Assembly (NCBI RefSeq): GCF_036549475.1
Contig: NZ_JAZHLI010000008.1
Span: forward strand, 62,001 to 126,000
DNA from: Aurantimonas sp036549475
GTDB lineage: Bacteria; Pseudomonadota; Alphaproteobacteria; Rhizobiales; Rhizobiaceae
Length of the DNA: 64,000 nucleotides
Direction of reading: 5' to 3'
This document shows, piece after piece, positions 15,898 to 23,919 of the stretch (the first letter of the stretch is position 1; each line of letters begins with the position of its first letter). Position numbers and translations under genes: made by a program. The notes beneath the pieces were generated by a model. It saw only the letters and a program-made list of their open reading frames with translations. It did not search any database and was not told where the DNA came from.

Positions 15898-16863
15898 CTA
15901 GCGGAAGAGCGCGAGCAGCGATTCCGAGGAGGCATTGGCGATCGACAGCGCCTGGACGCCCAGCTGCTGCTGCGTCTGCAGTGCCTTCAGCCGGGTGGAT
16001 TCCTCCGTCATGTCCGCGTCCACCAGCGTGCCGACGCCGGTCTCGATGGAGTCGCGCAGGTTGGAGACAAACTCCGACTGGATGTCCATGCGGCTTTTGG
16101 CGGCGCCGAGATTGGAAGCGGCTGTCGTCATCCGCTGCAGGGCGTCGTCAACGCCGCTGATGAAGCCGTTCAGTGTTAAGACATCGGCGGCCGAGTCGGT
16201 CAGCGCCGAGATGTTGAGGGTTGCGACAGTAAAACTACCAGCGAGCGCAGTCTGATCGACGGCGTTATACGCACCGGCGGCGGTGTATCTCCCGTCGAGG
16301 ATCCCTGTACCGGCCGCTCCTGCCGGCGTCGCAGCGTCGAACAGCTTGGTCTTCGCGGTATCGATCTGGATCGTGCCGACCGAGACGGCGCCTGCGCTGT
16401 CGCGATTGAAGGACGCGACGACCGACTTGGTCGCATTGGCCGGCGCGGTGGAATTGACCGACAGCCAGTTCTCGCCCGAGAAGGACGCAGAGGTGGCGAT
16501 CGACGTCAGCTGGCCCTGCAGCTCGGTGAGCTCCGCCTGGATCTTGGTCTTGTCGACGCCCGGTTCACGGGCTGCGACGAGCTTGGCCTTCATCTCGTCG
16601 ACGACGTCGATGGCGGCCTTCATGCCCGTATAGGCCGTGTCGACCTTCGCCGAGCCGAGACCGAGGGCGTCCTCGACGGCGCCGAGGGCCTTGTTGTCCG
16701 AGCGCATCGTGGTGGCGATCGACCAATAGGCGGCATTGTCCGAAGCGGCACCGACGCGGTAGCCCGTCGAGATGCGGCTCTGCGTCTGGTCGAGGTTGCT
16801 ATTGATCATCGACAGGCTCTGCAGAGCCGTCATCGCCGAAACGTTGGTATTGATGGAGGTCAT
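15898..16863 (-). CDS. fla: Flagellin 6
   Basis: A 321-residue flagellin. The arms are conserved (start MTSINTNVSAMTALQSL shared with flagellin 7; end SESLLALFR shared with flagellin 7). The central domain is shared with flagellin 5. It therefore links two subgroups and supports sequence exchange within the array. Filament subunit with own promoter and terminator. Confidence 0.95.
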   Translation of the reverse strand: MTSINTNVSAMTALQSLSMINSNLDQTQSRISTGYRVGAASDNAAYWSIATTMRSDNKALGAVEDALGLGSAKVDTAYTGMKAAIDVVDEMKAKLVAAREPGVDKTKIQAELTELQGQLTSIATSASFSGENWLSVNSTAPANATKSVVASFNRDSAGAVSVGTIQIDTAKTKLFDAATPAGAAGTGILDGRYTAAGAYNAVDQTALAGSFTVATLNISALTDSAADVLTLNGFISGVDDALQRMTTAASNLGAAKSRMDIQSEFVSNLRDSIETGVGTLVDADMTEESTRLKALQTQQQLGVQALSIANASSESLLALFR

Positions 16864-17021
16864 GATGGTGTCCCGTGACGCAAAAAATGAACAGGGGGAC
16901 AGTCCGGATTGGCCGGTCTAGCGGAACGGCGTCATGCCCGTGGCCCGTCAATCGCGGCCACCTCGCTATGGGTTCACCATGCCCGAGGATGGCTACCAAG
17001 CGCCTAAAAATGATGGTTAAC
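16864..17021 (-). promoter_or_regulatory. Flagellin 6 promoter and conserved leader
   Basis: TTAACC at 17015-17020, GGTAGC at 16992-16997, leader block at 16896-16942 with hairpin loop CCAAT. CATAGCGAGG lies 42 bases from the -35 motif. Confidence 0.55.
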
Positions 17022-17075
17022 ACATTATTTTTGCTGATATATCTGGCGCCGCACGAGAACTGTGCGCAACGCAAA

Positions 17076-17103
17076 ACGGGCCCGGCCTTGCGGCCGGACC
17101 CGT
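17076..17103 (-). terminator. Terminator of flagellin 7
   Basis: Inverted repeat ACGGGCCCGGCC-TTGC-GGCCGGACCCGT, 26 bp after the stop. A minus-strand T-tract comes from the flanking AAAA. Confidence 0.78.
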
Positions 17104-17129
17104 TCCCGTCAGGGTGATCCCGATGGGTT

Positions 17130-18101
17130 CTAGCGGAAGAGCGCGAGCAGCGATTCCGAGGAGGCATTGGCGATCGACAGCGCCTGGACGCCCAGCTGCT
17201 GCTGCGTCTGCAGCGCCTTCAGCCGGGTGGATTCCTCTGTCATGTCCGCATCCACCAGCGTGCCGACGCCCTTCTCGATGGAATCGCGCAGAGTCGAGAC
17301 GAATTCCGACTGGATGTCCGTCCGGTTCTTGGCGGCGCCGAGATTCGATGCAGCGGTGGTCATCCGCTGCAATGCCGTGTCGACGGCCGAGATCATCGCA
17401 TCGGCTACGTCGTCGAACGTATTGTCCCCCGGGGTCGCATGCGAGGCGGTGATGATCGCATCGGTCAGGACAGCGGTCGAGATATTCAGCGACGCCACCT
17501 CGATGTTGATCGCAGTCCCGGTACCGAAAGCAACGACCGTGTCGAGGATGCCGTCTTGTACAGGGGTGCCAGCACCATCATCGCCGTAGAGCTTGACGGC
17601 CGAAATGTCGATCTGGATCGTGCCGACGGAAACGGCACCGGCGCTGTCACGATTGAACGACGACACGATGTCCTTGTTGACGCCGGCGCCGTCGAACGCG
17701 AGCCAGTTCTCGCCCGAGAAGGAGGCCGAGGTCGCGATCGAGGACAACTGGCCCTGGAGCTCGGTGATTTCCGACTGGATCTTGTTGCGATCGACGCCGG
17801 GTTCGCGGGCGGCGACCAGCTTGGCCTTGATCTCGTCGACGACGTCGATGGCAGCCTTCATGCCGGTATAGGCGGTGTCCAGCTTGGCCTGGCCGAGACC
17901 GAGGGCGTCCTCGACGGCTCCGAGGGCCTTGTTGTCGGAGCGCATGGTGGTGGCGATCGACCAGTAGGCGGCGTTGTCGGACGCGTCGCCGACGCGGAAG
18001 CCGGTCGAGATGCGGCTCTGCGTCTGGTTCAGGTTGCTGTTGATCATCGACAGGCTCTGCAGAGCCGTCATCGCCGAAACGTTGGTATTGATGGAGGTCA
18101 T
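17130..18101 (-). CDS. fla: Flagellin 7
   Basis: A 323-residue flagellin with conserved arms. It is the most divergent of the leader-bearing set in the N-arm (NLNQTQSRISTGFRVGDASDN) and has a unique centre (FDGAGVNKDIVSSFNR, then AVKLYGDDGAGTPVQDG). The C-arm has RTDIQSEFVSTLRDS instead of RMDIQSEFVSNL. It ends SESLLALFR like flagellin 6. Filament subunit. Confidence 0.95.
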   Translation of the reverse strand: MTSINTNVSAMTALQSLSMINSNLNQTQSRISTGFRVGDASDNAAYWSIATTMRSDNKALGAVEDALGLGQAKLDTAYTGMKAAIDVVDEIKAKLVAAREPGVDRNKIQSEITELQGQLSSIATSASFSGENWLAFDGAGVNKDIVSSFNRDSAGAVSVGTIQIDISAVKLYGDDGAGTPVQDGILDTVVAFGTGTAINIEVASLNISTAVLTDAIITASHATPGDNTFDDVADAMISAVDTALQRMTTAASNLGAAKNRTDIQSEFVSTLRDSIEKGVGTLVDADMTEESTRLKALQTQQQLGVQALSIANASSESLLALFR

Positions 18102-18284
18102 AATGATGTCCCGTTACGCGGAAGACAGAATGGGGGGACAGTCCGGACTGGCCGGTATAGCGAGACGGCATCATGCCCTGCGTTCGCTTCCCGTGAGGTG
18201 GAGCGCATCGCTATGAGGACGACTATCGTGGCCGGCCCCTTCCGACTTGTTAATGGTAACGAGCCGTTCCGTTTCATGGTTAAC
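18102..18284 (-). promoter_or_regulatory. Flagellin 7 promoter and conserved leader
   Basis: TTAACCAT with -35 core at 18278-18283 and GTTACC at 18255-18260, leader block at about 18135-18180 with loop CCAGT. The promoter is about 23 bp further from the gene than in the other copies, and the -10 match is poorer. Confidence 0.45.
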
Positions 18285-18342
18285 AGTCACTTACCCGAGG
18301 CCCCCTCCCCAAGGCGCGGCCCCCACATCGCTCAAACGCGAA

Positions 18343-18365
18343 AAGCCGCCCGTATGGGGCGGCTT
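18343..18365 (-). terminator. Terminator of flagellin 8
   Basis: A different stem-loop: AAGCCGCCC-GTAT-GGGCGGCTT type, about 50 bp after the stop, with AAAA on the plus-strand left. It is unrelated in sequence to the other seven terminators. Confidence 0.75.
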
Positions 18366-18418
18366 CTGGGTCGTCATGGAGGCGTCCCGTGAAGGACGCC
18401 TCGGGAGCGTGGTGTCGA

Positions 18419-19390
18419 TCAGTTCTGGAAGAGCTGCAGGATCGCCTGGCTGGAGGAATTGGCGATCGACAGGGCCTGGACACCGAGCTGCTGCTGCGTC
18501 TGCAGCGCCTTCAGCCGGGTCGATTCCTCCGTCATGTCGGCATCCACCAGCGCGCCGATGCCCGACGAGATGGAGTCGGTCAGGTTGGACACGAAGTTCT
18601 GCTGCAGTTCGATACGTGACTTCGCGGCGCCGAGATTGGCCGCGACATTGGTCAAGTCGGTCAGGATCTTGTCGACGACGCGCACCATGGCGTTGACTTC
18701 CGCCGGGGTCGTGGCGCTGGTGAGGCCGATCACCGTGCCGGTGGCGGCGGTGGTCTCTCCCGGGACATCGATCAGCCGATAGAATACCGGTGTACCAGTA
18801 GGCGTCGCCAGCAGATCGTCGGAATCGTAGTCCGCGGTGAGGAGGCCAGTGGTTTCGTCATCCGTGCCGATCAGGGTCATGGCCGTGACATCGACCGTGA
18901 TCGTGCCGATCGAGACGGCCCCCGTGGAATCCCGGTTGAAAGAGGCCACGATGTCCTTGGCGCCGGCCGGTCCCGCAGTATCGTTCTGCAGCCAGTTTTC
19001 GCCCGAGAACGAGGCGGACGACGCGATGCTCTGGAGCTGCTTCTTCAGTTCGCTGATTTCCGACTGGATCTTGGTCTTGTCAACGCCGGGCTCGCTTGCC
19101 GCGACGAGCTTGGCCTTGATCTCGTCGACGACATTGATGGCACTGTCGAGCGCCGTGTAGGCGATATCGACCTTGGCGGCGCCGAGGCCGAGCGAATCCT
19201 CGACGGCCGAGAGCGCCTTGTTGTCCGACCGCATCGTCGTGGCGATCGACCAGTAGGCGGCGTTGTCCTTGGCGTCGGCCACGCGGTAGCCGGTCGAGAT
19301 GCGATTCTGCGTCGCGTCCATCGTCCGGTTCGTGGCCTGCAGGGTCTGCAGTGCCGCCATTGCCGCAATGTTGGTATTGATGCTGGTCAT
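18419..19390 (-). CDS. fla: Flagellin 8 (divergent)
   Basis: A 323-residue flagellin, the outlier of the array. The N-arm is MTSINTNIAAMAALQTLQATNRTMD, and the C-arm has RIELQQNFVSNLTDSISSG and ends QLFQN. The centre MTLIGTDDETTG and VNAMVRVVDKILTDL is shared with flagellin 1 only. It lacks the conserved leader block and has its own type of terminator and a perfect CtrA-type box upstream. This suggests an ancestral or separately timed flagellin; that is inference. Confidence 0.95.
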   Translation of the reverse strand: MTSINTNIAAMAALQTLQATNRTMDATQNRISTGYRVADAKDNAAYWSIATTMRSDNKALSAVEDSLGLGAAKVDIAYTALDSAINVVDEIKAKLVAASEPGVDKTKIQSEISELKKQLQSIASSASFSGENWLQNDTAGPAGAKDIVASFNRDSTGAVSIGTITVDVTAMTLIGTDDETTGLLTADYDSDDLLATPTGTPVFYRLIDVPGETTAATGTVIGLTSATTPAEVNAMVRVVDKILTDLTNVAANLGAAKSRIELQQNFVSNLTDSISSGIGALVDADMTEESTRLKALQTQQQLGVQALSIANSSSQAILQLFQN

Positions 19391-19480
19391 GACACGTTAC
19401 CCTCGGTGGTCTTCGCCCGCAGCTTGCCTCGCGCCGCACGGAAGCGCGCCTCCACTGGTCATTAACCTAGTTTGTTAACC

Positions 19481-19495
19481 TTAATGACAGGTTAA
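19481..19495 (-). promoter_or_regulatory. CtrA-type box before flagellin 8
   Basis: On the minus strand TTAACCTGTCATTAA is a perfect TTAA-N7-TTAA, about 90 bp before the flagellin 8 start. Further TTAAC copies lie at 19461-19480. Flagellin 8 lacks the promoter layout of the other seven. Confidence 0.5.
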
Positions 19496-19536
19496 ACCCG
19501 ACGCGACCTGACCGCTTTCGACTCCGCCCAGCCGCG

Positions 19537-20310
19537 TCAGAAAAACGATCGGACCAGCGAGCCGACCAGCATGTTCCAGCCGTCGATCAGGATGAAGAAC
19601 AGGATCTTGAACGGCAGCGAGATGATGGTCGGCGGCAGCATCATCATGCCCATGGACATGGTCAGCGTCGCCACGATCATGTCGATCACCAGGAACGGCA
19701 GGACGATGAGGAAGCCGATCTCGAAGCCGCGGCGCAGCTCGGAAATCATGAAGGCCGGGATGAGTTCGCGCAGATCGACATCGCGTTCGTCGGCGGCGCC
19801 CTGCTCCTCCGGCTCGACCCGTTCGCGGCTGGTGGCCGCGGCGATATCGCCGAACAGCCGCAGGTCTTCCGGCCGCACCTGCGTCAGCATGAAATCCTTG
19901 AAGGGCTCGCTGATCCGATAGAAGGCTTCCTCCTCGGTAATCTCGTTGTTCAGCAACGGCTGCAAGCCGTCGTTCCAGGCACGATCGAAGGTCGGCGCCA
20001 TGACGAAGAAGGTCATGAACAGCGACAGGGAGATGAGGATCAGATTGGCCGGCGTCGTCTGCAGGCCGAGACCGGTCCGCAGGATCGACAGGGCGATCAC
20101 GATGCGGGTGAACGACGTCACCATGACCAGGAGGCCCGGCGCAATCGACAGGATGGTGACGATGCCGAAGAGCTGGACGATGCGGCCGGACGCCGTCGAA
20201 TCGCCCGCCGGCAGCAGCGATGCGAGATCGGGCAGGCCGGAACTCTGGGCGGTCTGGGCCAGGGCCGGTTCGGCGAACAGCAGCGCCGCAAGGAGAAGCA
20301 GCGGTCTCAT
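19537..20310 (-). CDS. fliP: FliP, flagellar type III export gate protein
   Basis: A 257-residue FliP, part of the FliPQR export gate in the inner membrane. It starts with a cleavable-type signal (MRPLLLLAALLFAEPALAQ). Membrane segments include IVTILSIAPGLLVMVTSFTRIVI, LILISLSLFMTFFVMAPTF, IGFLIVLPFLVIDMIVA and SLPFKILFFILIDGWNML, the latter being family signatures. The ATG at 20310 overlaps the fliL stop (ATGA). It is the last gene of the operon, 146 bp before flagellin 8. Confidence 0.95.
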   Translation of the reverse strand: MRPLLLLAALLFAEPALAQTAQSSGLPDLASLLPAGDSTASGRIVQLFGIVTILSIAPGLLVMVTSFTRIVIALSILRTGLGLQTTPANLILISLSLFMTFFVMAPTFDRAWNDGLQPLLNNEITEEEAFYRISEPFKDFMLTQVRPEDLRLFGDIAAATSRERVEPEEQGAADERDVDLRELIPAFMISELRRGFEIGFLIVLPFLVIDMIVATLTMSMGMMMLPPTIISLPFKILFFILIDGWNMLVGSLVRSFF

Positions 20311-20822
20311 TCGGCGATCATCGTCTGGATGAGATAGTCGACCACGGCGGGCGAGCGCAGCTTGGCGCGCTGGCGCAGATCCTCGCGCAGATGCATCAGG
20401 CCGCGGGTGCCCTCGACCTGAGACAATTGCACCGAGCGCAGGAAGGCCAGCGTGTCGGCCTCGATCTGGGCGGCCAGCACCTCGGGGTCGGCGGTGCCGT
20501 CGTCGCGATAGACCAGGGCGGCCTCGACGCGCAGCCACGTCTCGGGCGGGGAATAGATATTGGTGAGCACCGGCTTGAGCGGCATCAGCTTGAGCGGCAG
20601 CTTGTCGCCGCTCTCCGCCAGATCGCCCGCTTCCACGTCGACGATCTCGGCTTCCGGGGCGTCCGTGGTCGTTGCAACAGCCGGTTCCGGCGATGCGAGC
20701 TTCATGCCCAGCACCGCGCCGCCGCCGCCGCCGACGAGCGTCAGTATCGCCACCGCGATGGCGGTGGGGACCATGCCCCCCGCCTTGCCGGTTTCTTCGT
20801 CCGATGCGCCAATGCTGGCCAT
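20307..20822 (-). CDS. fliL: FliL, flagellar basal body-associated protein
   Basis: A 171-residue FliL. A short cytoplasmic tail is followed by one membrane helix (about 17-42, with an unusual GGGGGA stretch) and a periplasmic domain with the PLKLMPLKPVLTNIY strand typical of the family. FliL forms rings around stator units and supports torque. It is coupled to fliP by ATGA. The 112 bp upstream to flgH hold no gene. Confidence 0.9.
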   Translation of the reverse strand: MASIGASDEETGKAGGMVPTAIAVAILTLVGGGGGAVLGMKLASPEPAVATTTDAPEAEIVDVEAGDLAESGDKLPLKLMPLKPVLTNIYSPPETWLRVEAALVYRDDGTADPEVLAAQIEADTLAFLRSVQLSQVEGTRGLMHLREDLRQRAKLRSPAVVDYLIQTMIAE

Positions 20823-20934
20823 GCGCCGAACCCTTCCGCTGTTTCGTCGGCGGACGGACCCTCTGGTCCACCATCATCCGACGATCGAGCGTTAACGGTT
20901 CAGCCTGACCCGAGACTTGCCGCAGGGTCCTGTC

Positions 20935-21639
20935 CTACTGGATGGCGACGGCGTCGTAGATCTGCTGGCCCCAGCCGGGCTGCTGGACATCGGTGATCCG
21001 ACCGCGGCCGCCATAGGAAATCCGGGCCTCGGCGATCTTGTCGTAGTTGATCGTGTTGTCCGGCAGGATGTCCCGCGGGCGGATGATGCCGGCGATCGAG
21101 AGCACCCGCACCTCGAAGTTGACCCGCACTTCCTGCTGGCCGGAGATGAACAGATTGCCGTTGGGCAGCTTCTGGCCGACGACGGCGGCGACCGACAGGT
21201 CGATGTCCTCCGACCGCTTGATCTTGCCCTTGCCGCTCATGTCGGATTCGTTGTCGCTCCCGAGCTGGGCCCCGACCGTCGGCAAGGTGTACTGGCCGAG
21301 GCTTCCGGCCAGGTCGAGGCCGGCCGCGATCCCGGACTTGCGCGAGCGTTCGGAATTGTTGTCGATCGAGGCCTGGTCGCGGATGCGGATCTTGACGGTG
21401 ACGATGTCGCCTTCGCTGAGCGCCCGCGGGTCCTGGTAGAAATCCGCTCGCGCATCCGACCACAGCGAATGGGCCGTGCGCGGCGAACGCGCCGGGAAGG
21501 CTCCGGGCTGGGCGACTATCGGCGGATATTCGTAGAGCCCCGCACCTACAGGCGACAGGGAAGGCTCGCGCATCGCGTCGTGACTGGCTGTGGAGCAGCC
21601 GGCAAGGGCAGCGACGGCCAGGAGGATCAGAGGCTTCAC
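20935..21639 (-). CDS. flgH: FlgH, flagellar L-ring lipoprotein
   Basis: A 234-residue outer-membrane L-ring protein. The GTG start at 21639 overlaps the motE stop (GTGA) and gives a lipoprotein signal VKPLILLAVAALAGC whose lipobox is LAGC at residues 12-15. Family motifs SLWSDARADFYQDPRALSEGD and VSAAVVGQKLPNGNL-type strands (here SVAAVVGQKLPNGNL) and the C-terminal DVQQPGWGQQ are present. The length is normal. Confidence 0.94.
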   Translation of the reverse strand: MKPLILLAVAALAGCSTASHDAMREPSLSPVGAGLYEYPPIVAQPGAFPARSPRTAHSLWSDARADFYQDPRALSEGDIVTVKIRIRDQASIDNNSERSRKSGIAAGLDLAGSLGQYTLPTVGAQLGSDNESDMSGKGKIKRSEDIDLSVAAVVGQKLPNGNLFISGQQEVRVNFEVRVLSIAGIIRPRDILPDNTINYDKIAEARISYGGRGRITDVQQPGWGQQIYDAVAIQ

Positions 21640-22235
21640 GAGCTCTTCTCCGCAAGCTGCTGGGGGTCCTGCGTGGTGCCGGCCGACGTCTTGGCAACGA
21701 TGAGCGTGGCGATCTCGGCAGCGACACTCGGCTCCATCTCGCTGAGGATGTCGCTGGCCAGGCGCGATTTCAGCCGCACCAGCACCGAGGCGGCATCGCT
21801 GCGCGAGACGATGGCGAGCTGGGCGGCAGCGGCGACGGAATCCATGTTCGTATAGATGTCGACGACGATCTTGGAGGCATCGTCGAGGAAGCGCTGACGC
21901 TCGGCCAGCCAGGCGTTGTAGTCCTCGCGCTTGGCCTCCAGCTCGTCGATCTGCTTGGAGACCGCGGTCTCCAGTTCCGTCAGCTGCGCCTGTTCGAGCG
22001 CGTAGCGGGCGTCCTGGGCCTTGTCGGCGATGTTCAGGCAATAGGCCTCGACCTCGGTCGAGGGCTTGGGAGCGGTGATCACCTCTCCCTTGGGCCCGAC
22101 CAGGCGCACTTCCTGCGGCGGCAGTTCAGACGGCCGGTCCTGGGACTTCGCCGGGTTGGTCACGGAGGCCGCGACGGTCACCGTGAGAAGCAGGGCGAGG
22201 CAACGCCGGCGGGATGGGAAATCCTTGATCATCAT
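21636..22235 (-). CDS. motE: MotE-like periplasmic chaperone
   Basis: A 199-residue protein with a signal peptide (about 1-31, ending SVTNPAKS), a long coiled coil at about 70-125 (LEQAQLTELETAVSKQIDELEAKRED) and a MgtE-N-like C-terminal domain containing the SRSDAASVLVRLKSRLASDILSEM helices. It lies between flgI and flgH, as S. meliloti motE does. MotE is reported there to stabilise the periplasmic motor protein MotC; no motC is in this window. It overlaps flgI (ATGA) and flgH (GTGA). Confidence 0.82.
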   Translation of the reverse strand: MMIKDFPSRRRCLALLLTVTVAASVTNPAKSQDRPSELPPQEVRLVGPKGEVITAPKPSTEVEAYCLNIADKAQDARYALEQAQLTELETAVSKQIDELEAKREDYNAWLAERQRFLDDASKIVVDIYTNMDSVAAAAQLAIVSRSDAASVLVRLKSRLASDILSEMEPSVAAEIATLIVAKTSAGTTQDPQQLAEKSS

Positions 22236-23422
22236 TGCACCACGAGTTCTGCCTGGAGGGCTCCGGCCGTCTTGATCGCCTGAAGGATCGCGATGATTCC
22301 GGTCGGCTTGAGTCCGATGCGGTTGAGGCCGCGGACGACTGTTTCCAGATCGGCGCCGCCGACATAGGCGAACGTGCCGCCCTCCTCGCGTGCATCGATA
22401 ATGGTCTCGGAGGTGACGACCGTCTGACCGTCCGAGAGCGGCGCCGGCTGCGACACCGACGGCATCTCGCTGATGCGAACCGTCAGGTTGCCGTGGGTCA
22501 CGGCGACCAGGGAGATCTGGACGTCCTTGCCGATGATGACTGTGCCGGTGCGCTCGTCGATGACCACCCGCGCCGGCTGGTCGGGCGCGATGCGCAGCTC
22601 GCCGATCTCGGCGATGAAGCGCGTGCTGGAGACGTCCGACGGGCGTTGGAGATGCACCGTACGGAAATCCTCCTCGCGCGCCACAGGCCGTCCCCAGCGG
22701 CTGCGGGCATATTCGTTGACGACGTCGACGACGCGGATCGAGGTGCGGAAATCGGGGTTGCGCAGCTCGATCGCCAGCTTGCCGTCGTCGCTGAAGCCGC
22801 CGGGCACCTCGCGCTCCACCAGCGCGCCGTTGGGTACGCGTCCAGTGGTTGGTACGCCCTGGGTCAGGCTTTCGCTGTCGCCCTCGGAGGTGAAGCCGCT
22901 CACGGCGAGCGACCCCTGCGCCACGGCATAGATCTCGCCATCGGCGCCATACAGCGGCGTCATGACCAGGGTGCCGCCCATCAGCGAGGTCGCGTCGCCC
23001 AGCGAGGAAACTGTGACGTCGATGCGCGAACCGGTCCCGATGAAAGCCGGCAGCTCGCTGGTCACGGTGACCGCGGCGACGTTCTTGCTCCGCGAGCTCT
23101 GGGCACGGATGTTGACGCCCATGCGCTCGAGCATCGACTGCATCGACTGCTCGGTGAAGGGAGAATTGCGCAGCGAGTCTCCGGTGCCCTGCAGGCCGAT
23201 GACGAGACCGTAGCCGACGAGCTGGTTGGCGCGCACGCCGCGAATGTCGACGATGTCCTTGATGCGGACACTGCCGCGGGCGTCAGCCGGATCGCCGATG
23301 ACCGGCGCCGGCAGCGATGGCACGCCACGCGCGCCGCCATTGTTCGGATAGTCGGCTGCCAGGGTGCCGTGCATCAGCGCGGCTACCATCCCGGTAACGA
23401 GGAGCAGTCGGTTGCGGATCAT
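22232..23422 (-). CDS. flgI: FlgI, flagellar P-ring protein
   Basis: A 396-residue P-ring protein with a signal peptide (about 1-22, cut after TLAA). The mature part begins with RIKDIVDIRGVRANQLVGYGLVIGLQGTGDSL, the family hallmark, and ends with the conserved ILQAIKTAGALQAELVV. It polymerises around the rod in the peptidoglycan layer. ATG overlaps the flgA stop (ATGA). Confidence 0.95.
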   Translation of the reverse strand: MIRNRLLLVTGMVAALMHGTLAADYPNNGGARGVPSLPAPVIGDPADARGSVRIKDIVDIRGVRANQLVGYGLVIGLQGTGDSLRNSPFTEQSMQSMLERMGVNIRAQSSRSKNVAAVTVTSELPAFIGTGSRIDVTVSSLGDATSLMGGTLVMTPLYGADGEIYAVAQGSLAVSGFTSEGDSESLTQGVPTTGRVPNGALVEREVPGGFSDDGKLAIELRNPDFRTSIRVVDVVNEYARSRWGRPVAREEDFRTVHLQRPSDVSSTRFIAEIGELRIAPDQPARVVIDERTGTVIIGKDVQISLVAVTHGNLTVRISEMPSVSQPAPLSDGQTVVTSETIIDAREEGGTFAYVGGADLETVVRGLNRIGLKPTGIIAILQAIKTAGALQAELVVQ

Positions 23423-23916
23423 CCGGTTATCCTGATGCTTCCGTCCGGCGACACGACGCCGGAGACGATGGTGCCGCTGTCGACGTTGCGGACCCGGATG
23501 ACCTCGCCCTCGCCTGCCGACCGCAGCGCGGTTCCCAGGCCGGTTATGACGAGGCCGGCGTCGCTGTAGACGAGCGTGACTGCCGTTCCGGCGCGAACCA
23601 GGTCCGGCTCCTTCAGGTCGGACAGGAGGATCGCCTTGCCCGGCAGCAGGGTGCGGCGGGCCACGCGGCCCTCCAGCACGCTGTCATCGACGGCGTAAAG
23701 GGAAATCTTGTCGTCCTTGACGAAGAAGGCCTTGTGGTTGAGCCCGCGCTCGGTGACGCTCTGGCCCGGATAGACGACGGTCGTGGGCACCGGCAGTTCG
23801 AGCTCCGCCGACAGTGCACGGACAGGAACCGACAGGATGAAGAGCGCCGCCAGGGCCAGTGCCGCGGCGTAGAGGATGGCCGTGAACCGGCCGGGATCGC
23901 GCGTACCGCCGCCCAT
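23419..23916 (-). CDS. flgA: FlgA, P-ring assembly chaperone
   Basis: A 165-residue FlgA with an N-terminal signal or membrane segment (about 12-35) and the SAF-type domain (PTTVVYPGQSVTERGL, then the LPGKAILLSDLKEPDLVRAGTAV region). The C-terminus ends in the family pattern IRVRNVDSGTIVSGVV. The family helps FlgI polymerise in the periplasm. It starts three bases after the flgG stop region and overlaps flgI. Confidence 0.93.
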   Translation of the reverse strand: MGGGTRDPGRFTAILYAAALALAALFILSVPVRALSAELELPVPTTVVYPGQSVTERGLNHKAFFVKDDKISLYAVDDSVLEGRVARRTLLPGKAILLSDLKEPDLVRAGTAVTLVYSDAGLVITGLGTALRSAGEGEVIRVRNVDSGTIVSGVVSPDGSIRITG

Positions 23917-23919
23917 GAT

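Noticed and set aside
9634..19390. Repeated units considered as a CRISPR or repeat array
   Set aside because: The repeats are whole flagellin genes with their promoters and terminators, not short repeats with spacers.
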